NCBI GenBank assembly: GCA_037367405.1
Contig: JAZKJV010010743.1
Span: 434,001-498,000 of the forward strand
From: Ottelia alismoides
Taxonomy: Eukaryota; Streptophyta; Magnoliopsida; Alismatales; Hydrocharitaceae
Direction of reading: 5' to 3'
DNA: 64,000 nucleotides
In this document: piece after piece, positions 48,501-58,314 of the stretch
Position numbering within the stretch: the stretch's first letter is position 1
Layout: the number at the start of each line of letters is the position of its first letter
The notes under the pieces: generated by a model
Told to the model about the DNA's origin: nothing
Seen by the model: the letters and a program-made list of their open reading frames with translations, nothing else
Database searches by the model: none
Program-made: the position numbers and the translations under genes

Positions 48501-49870
48501 ACATGCATTCCTTGCCCCTGAGGAAAGTCTGGAAAGCGCAGTCGAATTCATTAATGTTTTCGATCATGAGATGCATGCTGATGGTTACACTGAAATATTT
48601 GAACATCCCTCCTCGTCTGAGCAGGATGAAACAATTGCAGATATGTGTGAAATCCTGAATTCTAATTCAGATTGCCAAGTGGTGGACAACACACAGTCGA
48701 AAGAGCCGACACCTATCACAGTTGTTGAATTCATCACGAAGCCGACTCCTTCTCCCAAAAGCTCAAGCCTCTTCCCTCGAAATGAAGTATGCCTTCCTTG
48801 GGGGTGAGCCAGACATGCATCCAGTCCTTATCAATTCTCATCTGATCGAAGAACAATAAACTCATATGCTTGAGGTTCTTGAAAGAAACCTTAAGGCAAT
48901 TGGTTGGAATATTTTGGATTTCCATGGGATAAATCCATCATTATGCTCGCATCACATCTATCTTCAAGAAGATAGCAAGCCCTCTCAAGAATTTTAGAGA
49001 AGATTGAATCAAACCTCCAGAAGGTGGTCATGAAAGAGATCACTAAATGGTGTGATGCGAGATTTATCTATCCCATCTCTACCAGCAAATGGGTGAGTCC
49101 CTTGCACGTAGTGCCCACGAAATCAGGGATCACCATAGTCACCAATGACAAGGGAGAGGATATTCCTAACTGGGTGCTAACCTCATGGCACGTCTATGTG
49201 GACTACAGATGTCTAACTCTTGCAACCAAGAAGGACCATTTTCCACTACCCTTCATCGATCAGATAGTCGAAAGAGTGGCTGCGAAGGAATACTTTTACT
49301 TGTTGGATGCCCACTCCGCGTATAATTAAGTCATCATTGCTCTAGAAGACCAAGAGAATACTACCTTCACCTGTCCATTCGGAACATATGCCTTCTGTAG
49401 AATGCCCTTTGATCTGTGCACCGCACCTGCTACATTCCAAAGATGCATGTTGGTGGTATTTACTGACATGGTGGGTAGTTTTCTCGAAGTATTCATGAAT
49501 GACGTCTCGATTTACGGTGATAGCTTTGATCAATATCTTGGATATTTAGACCGAGTTTTGAAAAGATGTGTGAGGTGAAACTTATACTTTCATGGGAGAA
49601 GAGTCACTTTATGGTGACTGAGGGAATTTTACTAGGTCACGTCATCTCCAAGCGTGGCATAGAGGTTGACCCAGCTGAGGTGCACATGATTTCAAAACTT
49701 GAGCCACCCACAAATCTCAAGCAAGTCTAGTCATTTTTGGGGCATTTCGGGTTCTATCGTCGATTCATTAAAGACTTCAGAAATATTGTCTGACCGTTGA
49801 CTGAGCTACTTAGCAAGGAGGATGATTTTGTGGTTGATGAAGGGTCCTCCAATCCTTCAATCTTCTGAAG
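48501..49870 (+). pseudogene. pol: Outer element linker and reverse transcriptase
   Basis: An acidic linker (EIFEHPSSSEQDE) leads to PEPDMHP-type text and LEVLERNLKAIGWNILDFHG, the N-terminal RT region. RT follows: MVMKEITKWCDARFIYPIST, SKWVSPLHVVPTKSGIT, VYVDYRCLTLATKKDHFPLP, FIDQIVERV, YFYLLDAHSAYN, a TAA at 49327-49329 where NQI is usual, TTFTCPFGTYAFCRMPFDLC and APATFQRCM. The catalytic F/Y-x-D-D box reads FMND, so the first aspartate is lost. The end of RT (EGILLGHVISKRGIEVDPAE) matches the start of element A at position 19. Confidence 0.88.
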
Positions 49871-50192
49871 AATCTTATCACACATGTCCATGTCCTCCAG
49901 CCACCAAATTGGTTGAGAACATGGAAGATGCATCAGATTCGTAATTGGTGGTGTGTTGATACAACGACGAGATGGGCTACCATTTGTAATTCATTACGCT
50001 GGAAGAACATTTGATGAAGCCTAGAAAAACTGTATAGCGATAGAGAAAGAGATGTTAACCATAGTGTTTGCCCTAGAGAAGTTCAGATCACATCTTCTCG
50101 GATCTAAGGTGATAATATACACTGACCACTCTGCCGTCAACTATCTGCAAAGCAAGAAAATGCCAAGCTTCGTATGATTCGGTGGATTCTTT
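49871..50192 (+). pseudogene. pol: Outer element RNase H, part before copia-2
   Basis: Homologous to element A 260-600: FVIHYAGRTFDEA, a TAG replacing the usual Gln, KEMLTIVFALEKFRSHLLGS, KVIIYTDHSAVNYLQSKK, then IRWIL cut by copia-2. Together with 60827 onward it restores IRWILLLQEFDME. The first Asp motif (MTDASDYA) is decayed. Confidence 0.82.
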
Positions 50193-50929
50193 TATTAGCC
50201 ATGTGAGCCCGAGGCGAACCATTCTTGCAATAAATGTTATTGTAATAAATATGATTTATCAATAAAAGTTATTGATTGTTTCACTCCCTTTCTGAAATTA
50301 AATGAACGAATGCACTATAAGATCCCTCTGTACAATTAGGGTTATGTATCATGGACGTCTTGATAATCATATAGTTGTTGATTCATTAAATGAATCATAG
50401 AGGCTGGTGTTTGGATGAATATCTAAAGAGTTAGATAGAGGACTCATCAAGCACCGCCGAATGATTATTAAGAGATGATCTCTAGCCTGAGTAGGAGATG
50501 GCAATCCTTTTTCACATAGGATGATATCTGATCGACCTCTTGAGTAGGTCCTCTACATGGGAATAGTGATTCGGAGGTGTCAAATTATTTAGGTCAAAGG
50601 GTTGACTTAGCGAGATCGAGATAACCTAAGTCATATGTTACAGTTTGTCACAGCATAGGCACACATCCTCTGACCAGATACAGATGTGTTACTATATGTC
50701 TGAGTGTGTACATTTGGCAGACCAATAGGTTGATGACCTAACCAAGGTCTATACACCGGCGACCTGGTTTGCAAGTAAGGGCATATGAGTAATACGATCT
50801 CTCAAAGGGATCATACAGGCTCACTTATGAACCAGAAGACATGACCTAACTCATGAGGTATTGGGACCGATCAAATTCCATGCATAGTCGTCGTGCTTTA
50901 GAAGCATGACAAGAATTTGAAGGTATGAT

Positions 50930-50950
50930 ATATGCTTTGGGAAAGCATAT
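50930..50950. repeat. U3 hairpin of copia-2 LTR
   Basis: 9-bp perfect arms around GGG. Copia-1 LTRs have ATATGCTTTTGGAAAGTATAT at this place, in which one G-C pair becomes a G-T mismatch. Confidence 0.7.
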
Positions 50951-52160
50951 GATCGGTACCAATTCCCAATGACCAAGATTGAGAAACTTGGTGATCAAAC
51001 CCTGAAGAAGACAGTGTAAAATTGATCTACAACTTCAGATTGATCATAGGTCTTCCAGTATGCAGGATGTACAGGTATTGGGAATACCTGAGGGTGATGT
51101 GATAATAAATGATTGTATAACCATGACGCTTCCATTCCGAGGGAGTGATGAAACAGATTTGGATTTTAGTGGCTCCTCCCAGTAGAGAAGCAATCTGATC
51201 TTGGTCCAAGTGTTGGGCATTGGTCTGAAATGAGATTTAGATACAATGAGAAGATTAGATTTGCGGTCTTGATTAATCAAGCATCTATGGGAGGTCCTTG
51301 AGATCTGGATTTGAGATGAGATCTCAACATCCAAGTCACTATACGTAGAACAATACAATCGCCCTGTCCTTATCTCCAAGTATCTGCGGAGAAAGCACAT
51401 TATTCTTAAAGGAGTTCAAGAATAATTCTTGTGATGAATTTTGTATCCAAGCAACAAGATGTTGATAATTAAATGAGATTTAATTATCAAGTATAATATG
51501 AATAAGATTTATATTGTGAGAATGATTATCCAAGATAATTAAATGAGATTTAATTATCAAGAAATTGCAGTTTGTGGATAGTGTTATCCATAATATCGGT
51601 GTATATATTATAAATATGATTTATAATATATTAGAGAGAGAGCAGCTTTGTAAATAGCATTTGTTAATTTTTAGTGTGAATTGGATTCAAATTAAGCAAT
51701 TAATTAGAAATGTAATTTACAAATTAGTTTGGGTTGTGAATATTATTCACATATTTTCAATGGCATAATTGAAATATTCACTAATTAATTTGGAATTAAT
51801 TTAGTGGATAATTTTGCAATAAATGTTATTGAAAATTATTAAGACATAATGAGATAAAAAATAAAAAGGAGATAATCCATCACCCAAAAAAGGTGACATC
51901 ACCAATGACTTAGTCATAGGTGACGCCCCATATTTTTGGGGGTGTTTTATTATCCTCTTTTATATTATCTTGTTATCTTGTGTCAATTGATTTTTATTGA
52001 ATTAAATTATGTTGATGATAATGCAACATATATTTGATTTAACATAAATTAATATTGTTGTTTTAAACAACAATGATCATGGCCGTTGATTAAATACATA
52101 CATCAATCCAACCGTTGATTTTGTATGCCATGGATTGTGATCCATAGGCTCCCAAACTAG

Positions 52161-52169
52161 TATATAAAG
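52161..52169 (+). promoter_or_regulatory. TATA box, copia-2 5' LTR
   Basis: TATATAAAG with a pyrimidine-rich CT array 50-90 bp downstream. This would drive the genomic RNA of copia-2. Confidence 0.7.
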
Positions 52170-52654
52170 AGGGCAGCCCTAGCCATTTGGAATAAAACTC
52201 TCAACACACGTCTACTCTCTCTCTCTCTCATCTCTCATTCTCACCATCTCTCTCTCTCTAAAGGTGTTCGTCCGCCTTGTGTTTTGTGAGAATAGCAATC
52301 ACTTCTACGCCGTCGTGTTGTCGCTTCGATTGCTCGAGGATCTCCATCTTCTTTAGGGCTTCTTGCTCTAGAAGGAGACGTCGTATTTCTTGGGACGAAA
52401 TCAGGAGATTCAAGGCTTGGATCTTCATCAAGGATTGCGGGAAGGACGCGTCTCATCATCGCGCCCGCAAGTGACATCTTCGTAGATCGGACTTGAGTCA
52501 GGAGGATCTCTTATTTTAGAGATCTAGTGATCGCAACCACGCTCTGAGAGATATTTCTGGTACTTTGTGGTTAGATGAAACGATCCAAGAAACATTCTTG
52601 TGATCATGTGGTTTCATCATATGATTTAAAATTTTTTAAATTCCGCTGCACCTA

Positions 52655-52697
52655 GCGACTAATGCGACTAGTCGCCCTGATCGCATGAGATGCGATT
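52655..52697 (+). repeat. Twin U5 hairpins, copia-2 5' LTR
   Basis: GCGACTAAT/ACTAGTCGC (one mismatch) is followed by GATCGCAT-GAG-ATGCGATT (one terminal mismatch). In the 3' LTR the second hairpin is perfect with 9-bp arms and its last base is the LTR end (60821). Confidence 0.75.
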
Positions 52698-52742
52698 AGC
52701 ACGCTTCCGTGATGCGCTTGAGGGTTCCGCATATCCTTCAAG

Positions 52743-52755
52743 TGGTATCATAGCC
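52743..52755 (+). promoter_or_regulatory. Primer binding site of copia-2
   Basis: TGGTATCATAGCC, one mismatch to TGGTATCAGAGCC (initiator tRNA-Met). Confidence 0.85.
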
Positions 52756-54563
52756 TTAGATCGGAAAAGGTTTTGGATACGATCCGTAAACCTAGGACGA
52801 CTTGGGTTTGAAAGGGTTGTGAAAGTTTTATCGCAAATCAATTTTCGCACCTCTGTTTAATTTAATTTTTCAGGCACTGTTTAAATTGTTTAAACAAGAA
52901 AATTCAATTGGATTTTGTTCTCCATTAAATAAGGAAATCATAAGATCTGAGTTTATGTAATTTGGATTCCATTTTCTCAAGATATGGCCCTTTGAATAAA
53001 CTTGTATTCACTGTTGCGGGAACTGCGAATCTGAACATGATTAATGAGTTAATTACTATTTTGATGCGCCTAGAAATACATGAAATATCATTGAGTTCTG
53101 TCATAAATTAAATTAGCAATCTTAGAAACTGATTTTGTGAAATTTGGATTTAAATTGATCAAGATAAGTTGATTTTAGTGAGTAGGGGTCACTGCTGGAA
53201 ATTGAAAAACTTGATCATGAACCTTGTGATAGTCATTCAAATAAATTGATGAAAATTAATTGTTACATTTATGAAATGGTTATTGATAAATATTTATGAA
53301 ATATTTAAAGATGATAATCAATTCCTTGAATGACATTCCACTAACCAAAATGATAAGATAGTTGATCTTGATCATAATTGGTTGATATGAAATCATCAAC
53401 AAACATTGTTTTCATGTAAAACCCTAGTTTATCCTACAATAATTGTAGGACAACTTTTACATGCAAAACCCTCTTGCTTGAGTAGGATTGGGGATTTGTT
53501 TAGCAAATCTCCTCATAATATTGTCAAAATGGCTTTGATGAATATTATATGGTATAATTTCGGTTGAAAAACCGATGAGCATCTCAAAGTACACAATGAT
53601 GTATCAGGCATTATCCTTTCCTGAGGTGGATATGGTGTCTAGTCGGGGAACATTGGTGTAGCGGGTCATACCGGTTGCGGTTTATCCCACTTCCGTCGGT
53701 ACTGGCCATGACAACGAGTAGGAACTCGATAATGACGGAGAAATCAAAGTGTATTTTTCTAATTATTAAAATTCGAATAATACGTACTTTGAGATTATAC
53801 CTATTATTCAAGAAATAATCAAGTTTGTTGATTGAAATTGGATTGATAATTAATTTAATGTGATTAAATTGATTATATCTATTAAAAGCACTCTATTATG
53901 AATAGATGTGTATTTCCCTTGGAAGAATTAATTATGTGAATATGATTCACGATAATTAATTATAATTTGAATATGAGGTGGAGGATCACATAAGTGACAT
54001 CCATGGTCTCCCGTCAAGGCAAAGGATTCCGTCGCCAGATGTTATATATGGGAGATGCATGTCTGAAGTGACAGATCATGTATACGATTTATTTGGATCG
54101 AGTTCTTTGCTTCTCGAAAGAGTAAGGCCGTATATGTAGTGACCCCAATATCGAGTCCTCATATTATTGGGGCAATATTGGATTGCGTATAACGAGTATT
54201 AAGCATGTTGACGGTTGGTTCAATTAACGATGAGTCAACATCATCTTAGGGGTCGTGGGCCCGGGTGTTAAAGACCAAATTGGGAAATGCAAGTTGGACT
54301 TGCAAGGCAGAATGTGTTCCCGCTTCTCTTTATTCGATCCATAAGTTCTCATATTATAGGTATGCGATAAAGATAGAGAGGAGATCCCAAATCTTGCTTG
54401 AGATATAGAGGTAAGTATATCTCTTACTTTGAAAGAGGATTAGTGAATAATCTTTCATCGTGGACATAGCAAGATAAATTTGATTTAAAATGCCTTAATC
54501 AAATGTTTTAAATATGAATATGTAAATATATATTCTAATATAGTGCATTCTTAATTTCAGAAA
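52756..54563 (+). other. Copia-2 long 5' leader
   Basis: About 1.8 kb between PBS and the gag start, AT-rich with many stops in all frames. Homologous to the copia-1 leader (39480-41230) and containing the shared 40-bp identical block (53981-54020). Unusually long for a copia element in my experience. Confidence 0.75.
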
Positions 54564-55622
54564 ATGAAGTCCATGAACCCACTGAGCAGGCTCCTGGAGG
54601 TCAATCAGTTGACCGGACCAAATTATTCGGATTGGATCCGAAATTTGGATCTTGTCCTATCTACGGAGCGCATCTCGTATGTGCTATCCAAGGACAAGAT
54701 AGCAGACCCTCAGACTCCGGAAGATAAATCTTTTAATGAGAAATATGATGAAGATCATAACTTAGCAAGATGTTATATCCTTGGCTCATTGTCCAATGTG
54801 CTTCAGAAGCAGCATGTGGAAATGAACCATTGCCACAAAATCATGTTGAATCTGAAAGAAATGACCGGTGACATAAACCACACACAGCGTTATATTGTAA
54901 TGAAAGAGCTTATCCGCTACAATATGCAGGAAGGGACCTATGTCAGAGAACACGTACTCAAAGTGTTTGGGTACCTCTCTGAATTAGAAACCCTGAGAGC
55001 CTACATGGATGCTGATATGCAGGCTGATTTCATTCTCCTATCGCTCCCTATGTCTTTCAACAACTCCGTCGTGTCATATCACATGAGCAAAGTTGATTTC
55101 AGTAACGTTGGGTTGTTAGCTGCATTAAAGTCTACAGAAGACGTAATGAGGAAGGACGGCCCCTCTGCTAGTGCAATGGTTGTACAAGTAAAAGGAAAGC
55201 GCGGTCGGAAGCAAGGTTCTCGGAAGGGCCCACCCCAGAAGAGAAAGAAGAAGAATCAAGGACTTGGTTCATCTTCTAGTGCTTCTACGCTATTGACATC
55301 AAAGAAGACCGATTTCTGTCACCACTGCAAGAAGACGGGGCACTGGCGGCGTAACTGCCCAGAATACCTGAAGTCGGTTGATAATGGTAAAGCCCCAACA
55401 GGTATGAAATCTGCTCTCATCAATGAAACTAGTTTTCTCGTTGGACGAGAAGGAAGTTGGGTTGTAGATTCTGGTGCTTCTGTTCATGTATGCAATTCGT
55501 GCATTTTTTTTCACGAAACTAGGAATCTGGAGCAAGGGGAGATAGCCATCCAGATGGGATCTGATGCAAGCGTTGCAGCAGTCGCCATTGAGACCTACCG
55601 ACTATCGTTATCTAGTGTTTAA
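54564..55622 (+). CDS. gag: Copia-2 Gag with protease active site
   Basis: A 352-residue open frame. Residues 1-200 form the copia gag helical domain (LLEVNQLTGPNYSDWIRNLD, ARCYILGSLSNVLQ, YVREHVLKVFGYLSELETLR, DFILLSLPMSFNNSVVSYHM). A basic stretch follows (RKQGSRKGPPQKRKKKN), then a CCHC zinc knuckle, CHHCKKTGHWRRNC, for RNA binding. The protease active site WVVDSGASVHVC is intact near residue 305. The ATG at 54564 is the first in frame after the leader and gives the usual MxSMNPL start. The frame stops at 55622 inside the protease, where family members continue into pol, so even this ORF is a truncated part of the polyprotein. Confidence 0.88.
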   Translation: MKSMNPLSRLLEVNQLTGPNYSDWIRNLDLVLSTERISYVLSKDKIADPQTPEDKSFNEKYDEDHNLARCYILGSLSNVLQKQHVEMNHCHKIMLNLKEMTGDINHTQRYIVMKELIRYNMQEGTYVREHVLKVFGYLSELETLRAYMDADMQADFILLSLPMSFNNSVVSYHMSKVDFSNVGLLAALKSTEDVMRKDGPSASAMVVQVKGKRGRKQGSRKGPPQKRKKKNQGLGSSSSASTLLTSKKTDFCHHCKKTGHWRRNCPEYLKSVDNGKAPTGMKSALINETSFLVGREGSWVVDSGASVHVCNSCIFFHETRNLEQGEIAIQMGSDASVAAVAIETYRLSLSSV

Positions 55623-56870
55623 GTCTTAGTACTTAAAGAGTGTCTTTATGTACCTGAAGTCAGGAGGAACTTGATATCTGTATCTAAACTTGTTTGAAAT
55701 GGATATTCCTTCCTATTCTGTAATAAGTTAGTCATTAATCAATATGATAAATTTATTGCGGATGATATTTTAACTTCTGGTGGACTCTATGAATTGTGCA
55801 TTGATGAACATGTCATGAATGTTACCACCAGTAATAAGAACCCTAAAAGATCCAGGGAGAATGGAAATCATTCAAATATGATTTGGCATCAAAGGCTTGG
55901 TCATTTATCCATTGATAGGATCAATAGATTGATAAAGGATGGACCTTTATATTTTCTATAGGTTCAATCTTTACCTACCTGTGAACATTGCATTCGAGGT
56001 AAAATGACCAGGATGCCATTCCGTAACAAGGTTACAAGATGCAAAGGTATTCTTGACCTAGTACATACTGATGTATGTGGTCCCTTCGGTACTGCGACTC
56101 GAAATTAATATCAATATTATTTGACGTTTATTGATGACCATTCGTGATACGGGTTTATCTTCCTTATATGTCATAAATCCAAAACCTTTGAAAAGTTCAA
56201 AGAGTTTAAGGCTTTGGTTGAGAACCAAACCGATAGGAAGATTAAACGGATTCGATCTGGCCAAGGTGGCGAGTACCTCTCAAATGAATTCAAGTAATAC
56301 CTTAAGGATAATGAAATTGTCTCCAATCTCACTCCTCCTGGGACCCCCCAACTTAATGGTGTTGTTGAAAGACGCAACAGTACCATCATGGACATGTTCC
56401 GTTCAATGATGAGCAAAGCACGTTTACCTCTTAGTTTTTGGGGATATGCAGTAGAGACTGCAATGTATATCCTGAATAAGATTCCTAGCAAATCTGTACC
56501 CAAGACTCCTCACGAGCTCTGGTATGGAAACAAACCTAGTGTTAAACACTTGAGGGTTTGGGGTTGCTTGGTTCATGCAAAGAATGTAGACGCAAGTAAG
56601 CTGGAATCTCACACTTGTGAGTGTTACTTCATTAAGTATGTTAAAGATGGTATTGGATATCAACTTTATGACCCTGAGAACCAAAAGGTTTTTATCTCTA
56701 GAGATGTAAAATTTCTGGAGGATGATTTCCTTAAAGGTCAAGATAGAAATGAAGTAGAGGAATTCATTGAATCCCTTGATGATTCTGAGCTGCCTGAACC
56801 AGAAACTAAAGAGATAAATAAAGATGAAACACTCATACCTCTTCGAAGGAGTTCGAGGGTGGTTGCCACT
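55623..56870 (+). pseudogene. pol: Copia-2 protease end, pre-integrase and integrase
   Basis: Same frame as gag. ECLYVPEVRRNLISVSKL ends protease; WHQRLGHLSIDRINRLIKDG with CEHCIRGKM is the zinc-binding pre-integrase domain (HHCC). The integrase core has Asp in LVHTDVCGPF, Asp in TFIDDHS, GQGGEYLSNEF, and Glu in NGVVERRNSTIMDM. After that FWGYAVETAMYILNKIPSKS and HLRVWGCLVHAKN are typical. The longest open part is 56388-56873. Stops interrupt it at several points (for example after SKLV, after LYFL, after TRN and after NEFK). A frame change near 56868 leads into RT. Confidence 0.9.
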
Positions 56871-57645
56871 TAAAAGGTACGGATTCCATGTGTCAAGTGA
56901 GACTGACAATGATCCTACTTCATTTGATGAAGCACTCGCGGATCATGACATGGATAGATGGATGCTAGCAATGAAGTCAGAGATTGACTCCATGCATAAG
57001 AATGGTGTATGGACCCTAGAGGATTCACCAAAAGGGGTGAAACTCATTGGGTGTAAATGGATCTTCAAGAGAAAAAGGGGACCTGATGGGAAAGTGGAGA
57101 CTTTCAAAGCACGGCTCGTAGCCAAGGGCTACACACATAGAGAAGGCATCGAATACGATGAGATGTTCTCTCATGTGGCAATGCTTAAGTCCATCAGGAC
57201 ACTGTTGGCTATAGCTGCATCTATTGACTACGACATCTGGCAGATGGACGTCAAGACAGCTTTCCTCAATGGATACCTCGAGGAGGATATCTATATGGAG
57301 TAGCCCCATGGCTTCATAGTTGAGGATGGAAAAGTATGCATGCTAAAGAAATCCATCTATGGGCTCAAACAAGCTTCTCGTAGCTGGAACATCAGATTTG
57401 ACGAAACCATAAAGAGTTATGATTTTGTGCAGAATCCAGATGAACCTTGTGTGTACAAGAAGCTTAGTGGGAGCGCCATTGTGTTCATCGTGCTCTACGT
57501 AGATGATATCCTTATCATTGGGAATGATATAGGAATGATGACCAGTGTAAAGATTTAGCTACCTCATACTTTCGAGATGAAAGATCTTGGAGAAGCCTCT
57601 TACATCTTAGGCCTGAAGTTGTTCAGAAACTGAGAAAAGAGGATA
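56871..57645 (+). pseudogene. pol: Copia-2 reverse transcriptase
   Basis: Frame 1. DPTSFDEALADHDMDRWMLA, GVWTLEDSPKGVKLIGCKWI, ARLVAKGYTHREGIEYDEMF, then QMDVKTAFLNGYLEEDIYME with a TAG at 57301 where CAG (Gln) is expected, KSIYGLKQASRSWNIRFDE, and the catalytic box LYVDDILIIGND intact. A TAG at 57556-57558 follows MMTSVKI. RT would copy element RNA; only the in-frame stops break it. Confidence 0.92.
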
Positions 57646-58299
57646 TTGGGATTATTACAACATGGATACATTAAGAAGATTCTTGAACGATTCTGCATGG
57701 ATAGTTCCAGGAAAGGATTCCTCCCCTTAAGACATGGTATCCATCTGTCTAAAGGGATGGCTCCTCAAAGTGTTGAGGAAAAGAAGGCCATGGCCGGAAG
57801 CCCCTATGCATCAGTTGTAGGAAGCTTAATGTATGCCATGATGTGTACTAGGCCAGACATCTGCCATGCAGTGGGAGTGGTATGTCATTACCAATGCTGC
57901 TATGGAGAACAACACTAGAATGCAGTGAAGAACATATTCAAATATCTAAGACGGACGCAAGATTACATCTTGGTATACGGAGATAGTGATCTCCAAGTCT
58001 TGGGATATACAAATTCAGACTTCCAGTCGGATATTGATGATCGAAAGTTCATCCCGTTACTCTGCAATAACACGGGAGCCATTGCCCAAGCAAAGGAACC
58101 CAGATGGCATCAAAAGAGCAAGCACGTGGAAAGGAAATACCACATCATTCGGGAGATTCAAAAGCATGGTGATATCATCACCACCAAGGTGGCCTCTCCC
58201 GACAACGTTGTTGATCCTCTTACCAAACCTCTGACACAGAAGGTTTTCGACCAGCATGAAATGAGTATGGGTTTAAGGATTGTTCCTGAATGGTTTTGA
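57646..58299 (+). pseudogene. pol: Copia-2 RNase H with internal deletion
   Basis: GYIKKILERFCMDSSRKGFL, GSLMYAMMCTRPDICHAVGV and NIFKYLRRTQDYILVYG are normal post-RT text. The RNase H domain begins YTNSDFQSDIDDRK and then jumps in frame to IPLLCNNTGAIAQAKEPRWH. Family members have roughly 55-65 residues between these, including the segment with the catalytic Glu. QKSKHVERKYHIIREIQKHG and DPLTKPL close the protein. The deletion leaves the frame open but would abolish RNase H. Confidence 0.88.
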
Positions 58300-58301
58300 G
58301 G

Positions 58302-58314
58302 GCTAGTGGGAGAA
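58302..58314 (+). promoter_or_regulatory. Polypurine tract of copia-2
   Basis: GGCTAGTGGGAGAA just before the LTR start TGTTAGCC; copia-1 has CTAGTGGGAGAT in the same place. Confidence 0.75.

Larger units (their letters stand above)
50193..52740 (+). repeat. Copia-2 5' LTR (2548 bp)
   Basis: Starts TATTAGCCATGTGAGCCC (3' LTR: TGTTAGCC, so one G-to-A), ends ATATCCTTCA before the PBS. Contains an ATATGCTTT-GGG-AAAGCATAT hairpin (50930-50950), an HSE-like palindrome (second half TTCAAGAA 51415-51422), TATATAAAG (52161-52169), CT-rich leader (52214-52258), and two U5 hairpins at about 52655-52697. Confidence 0.92.
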
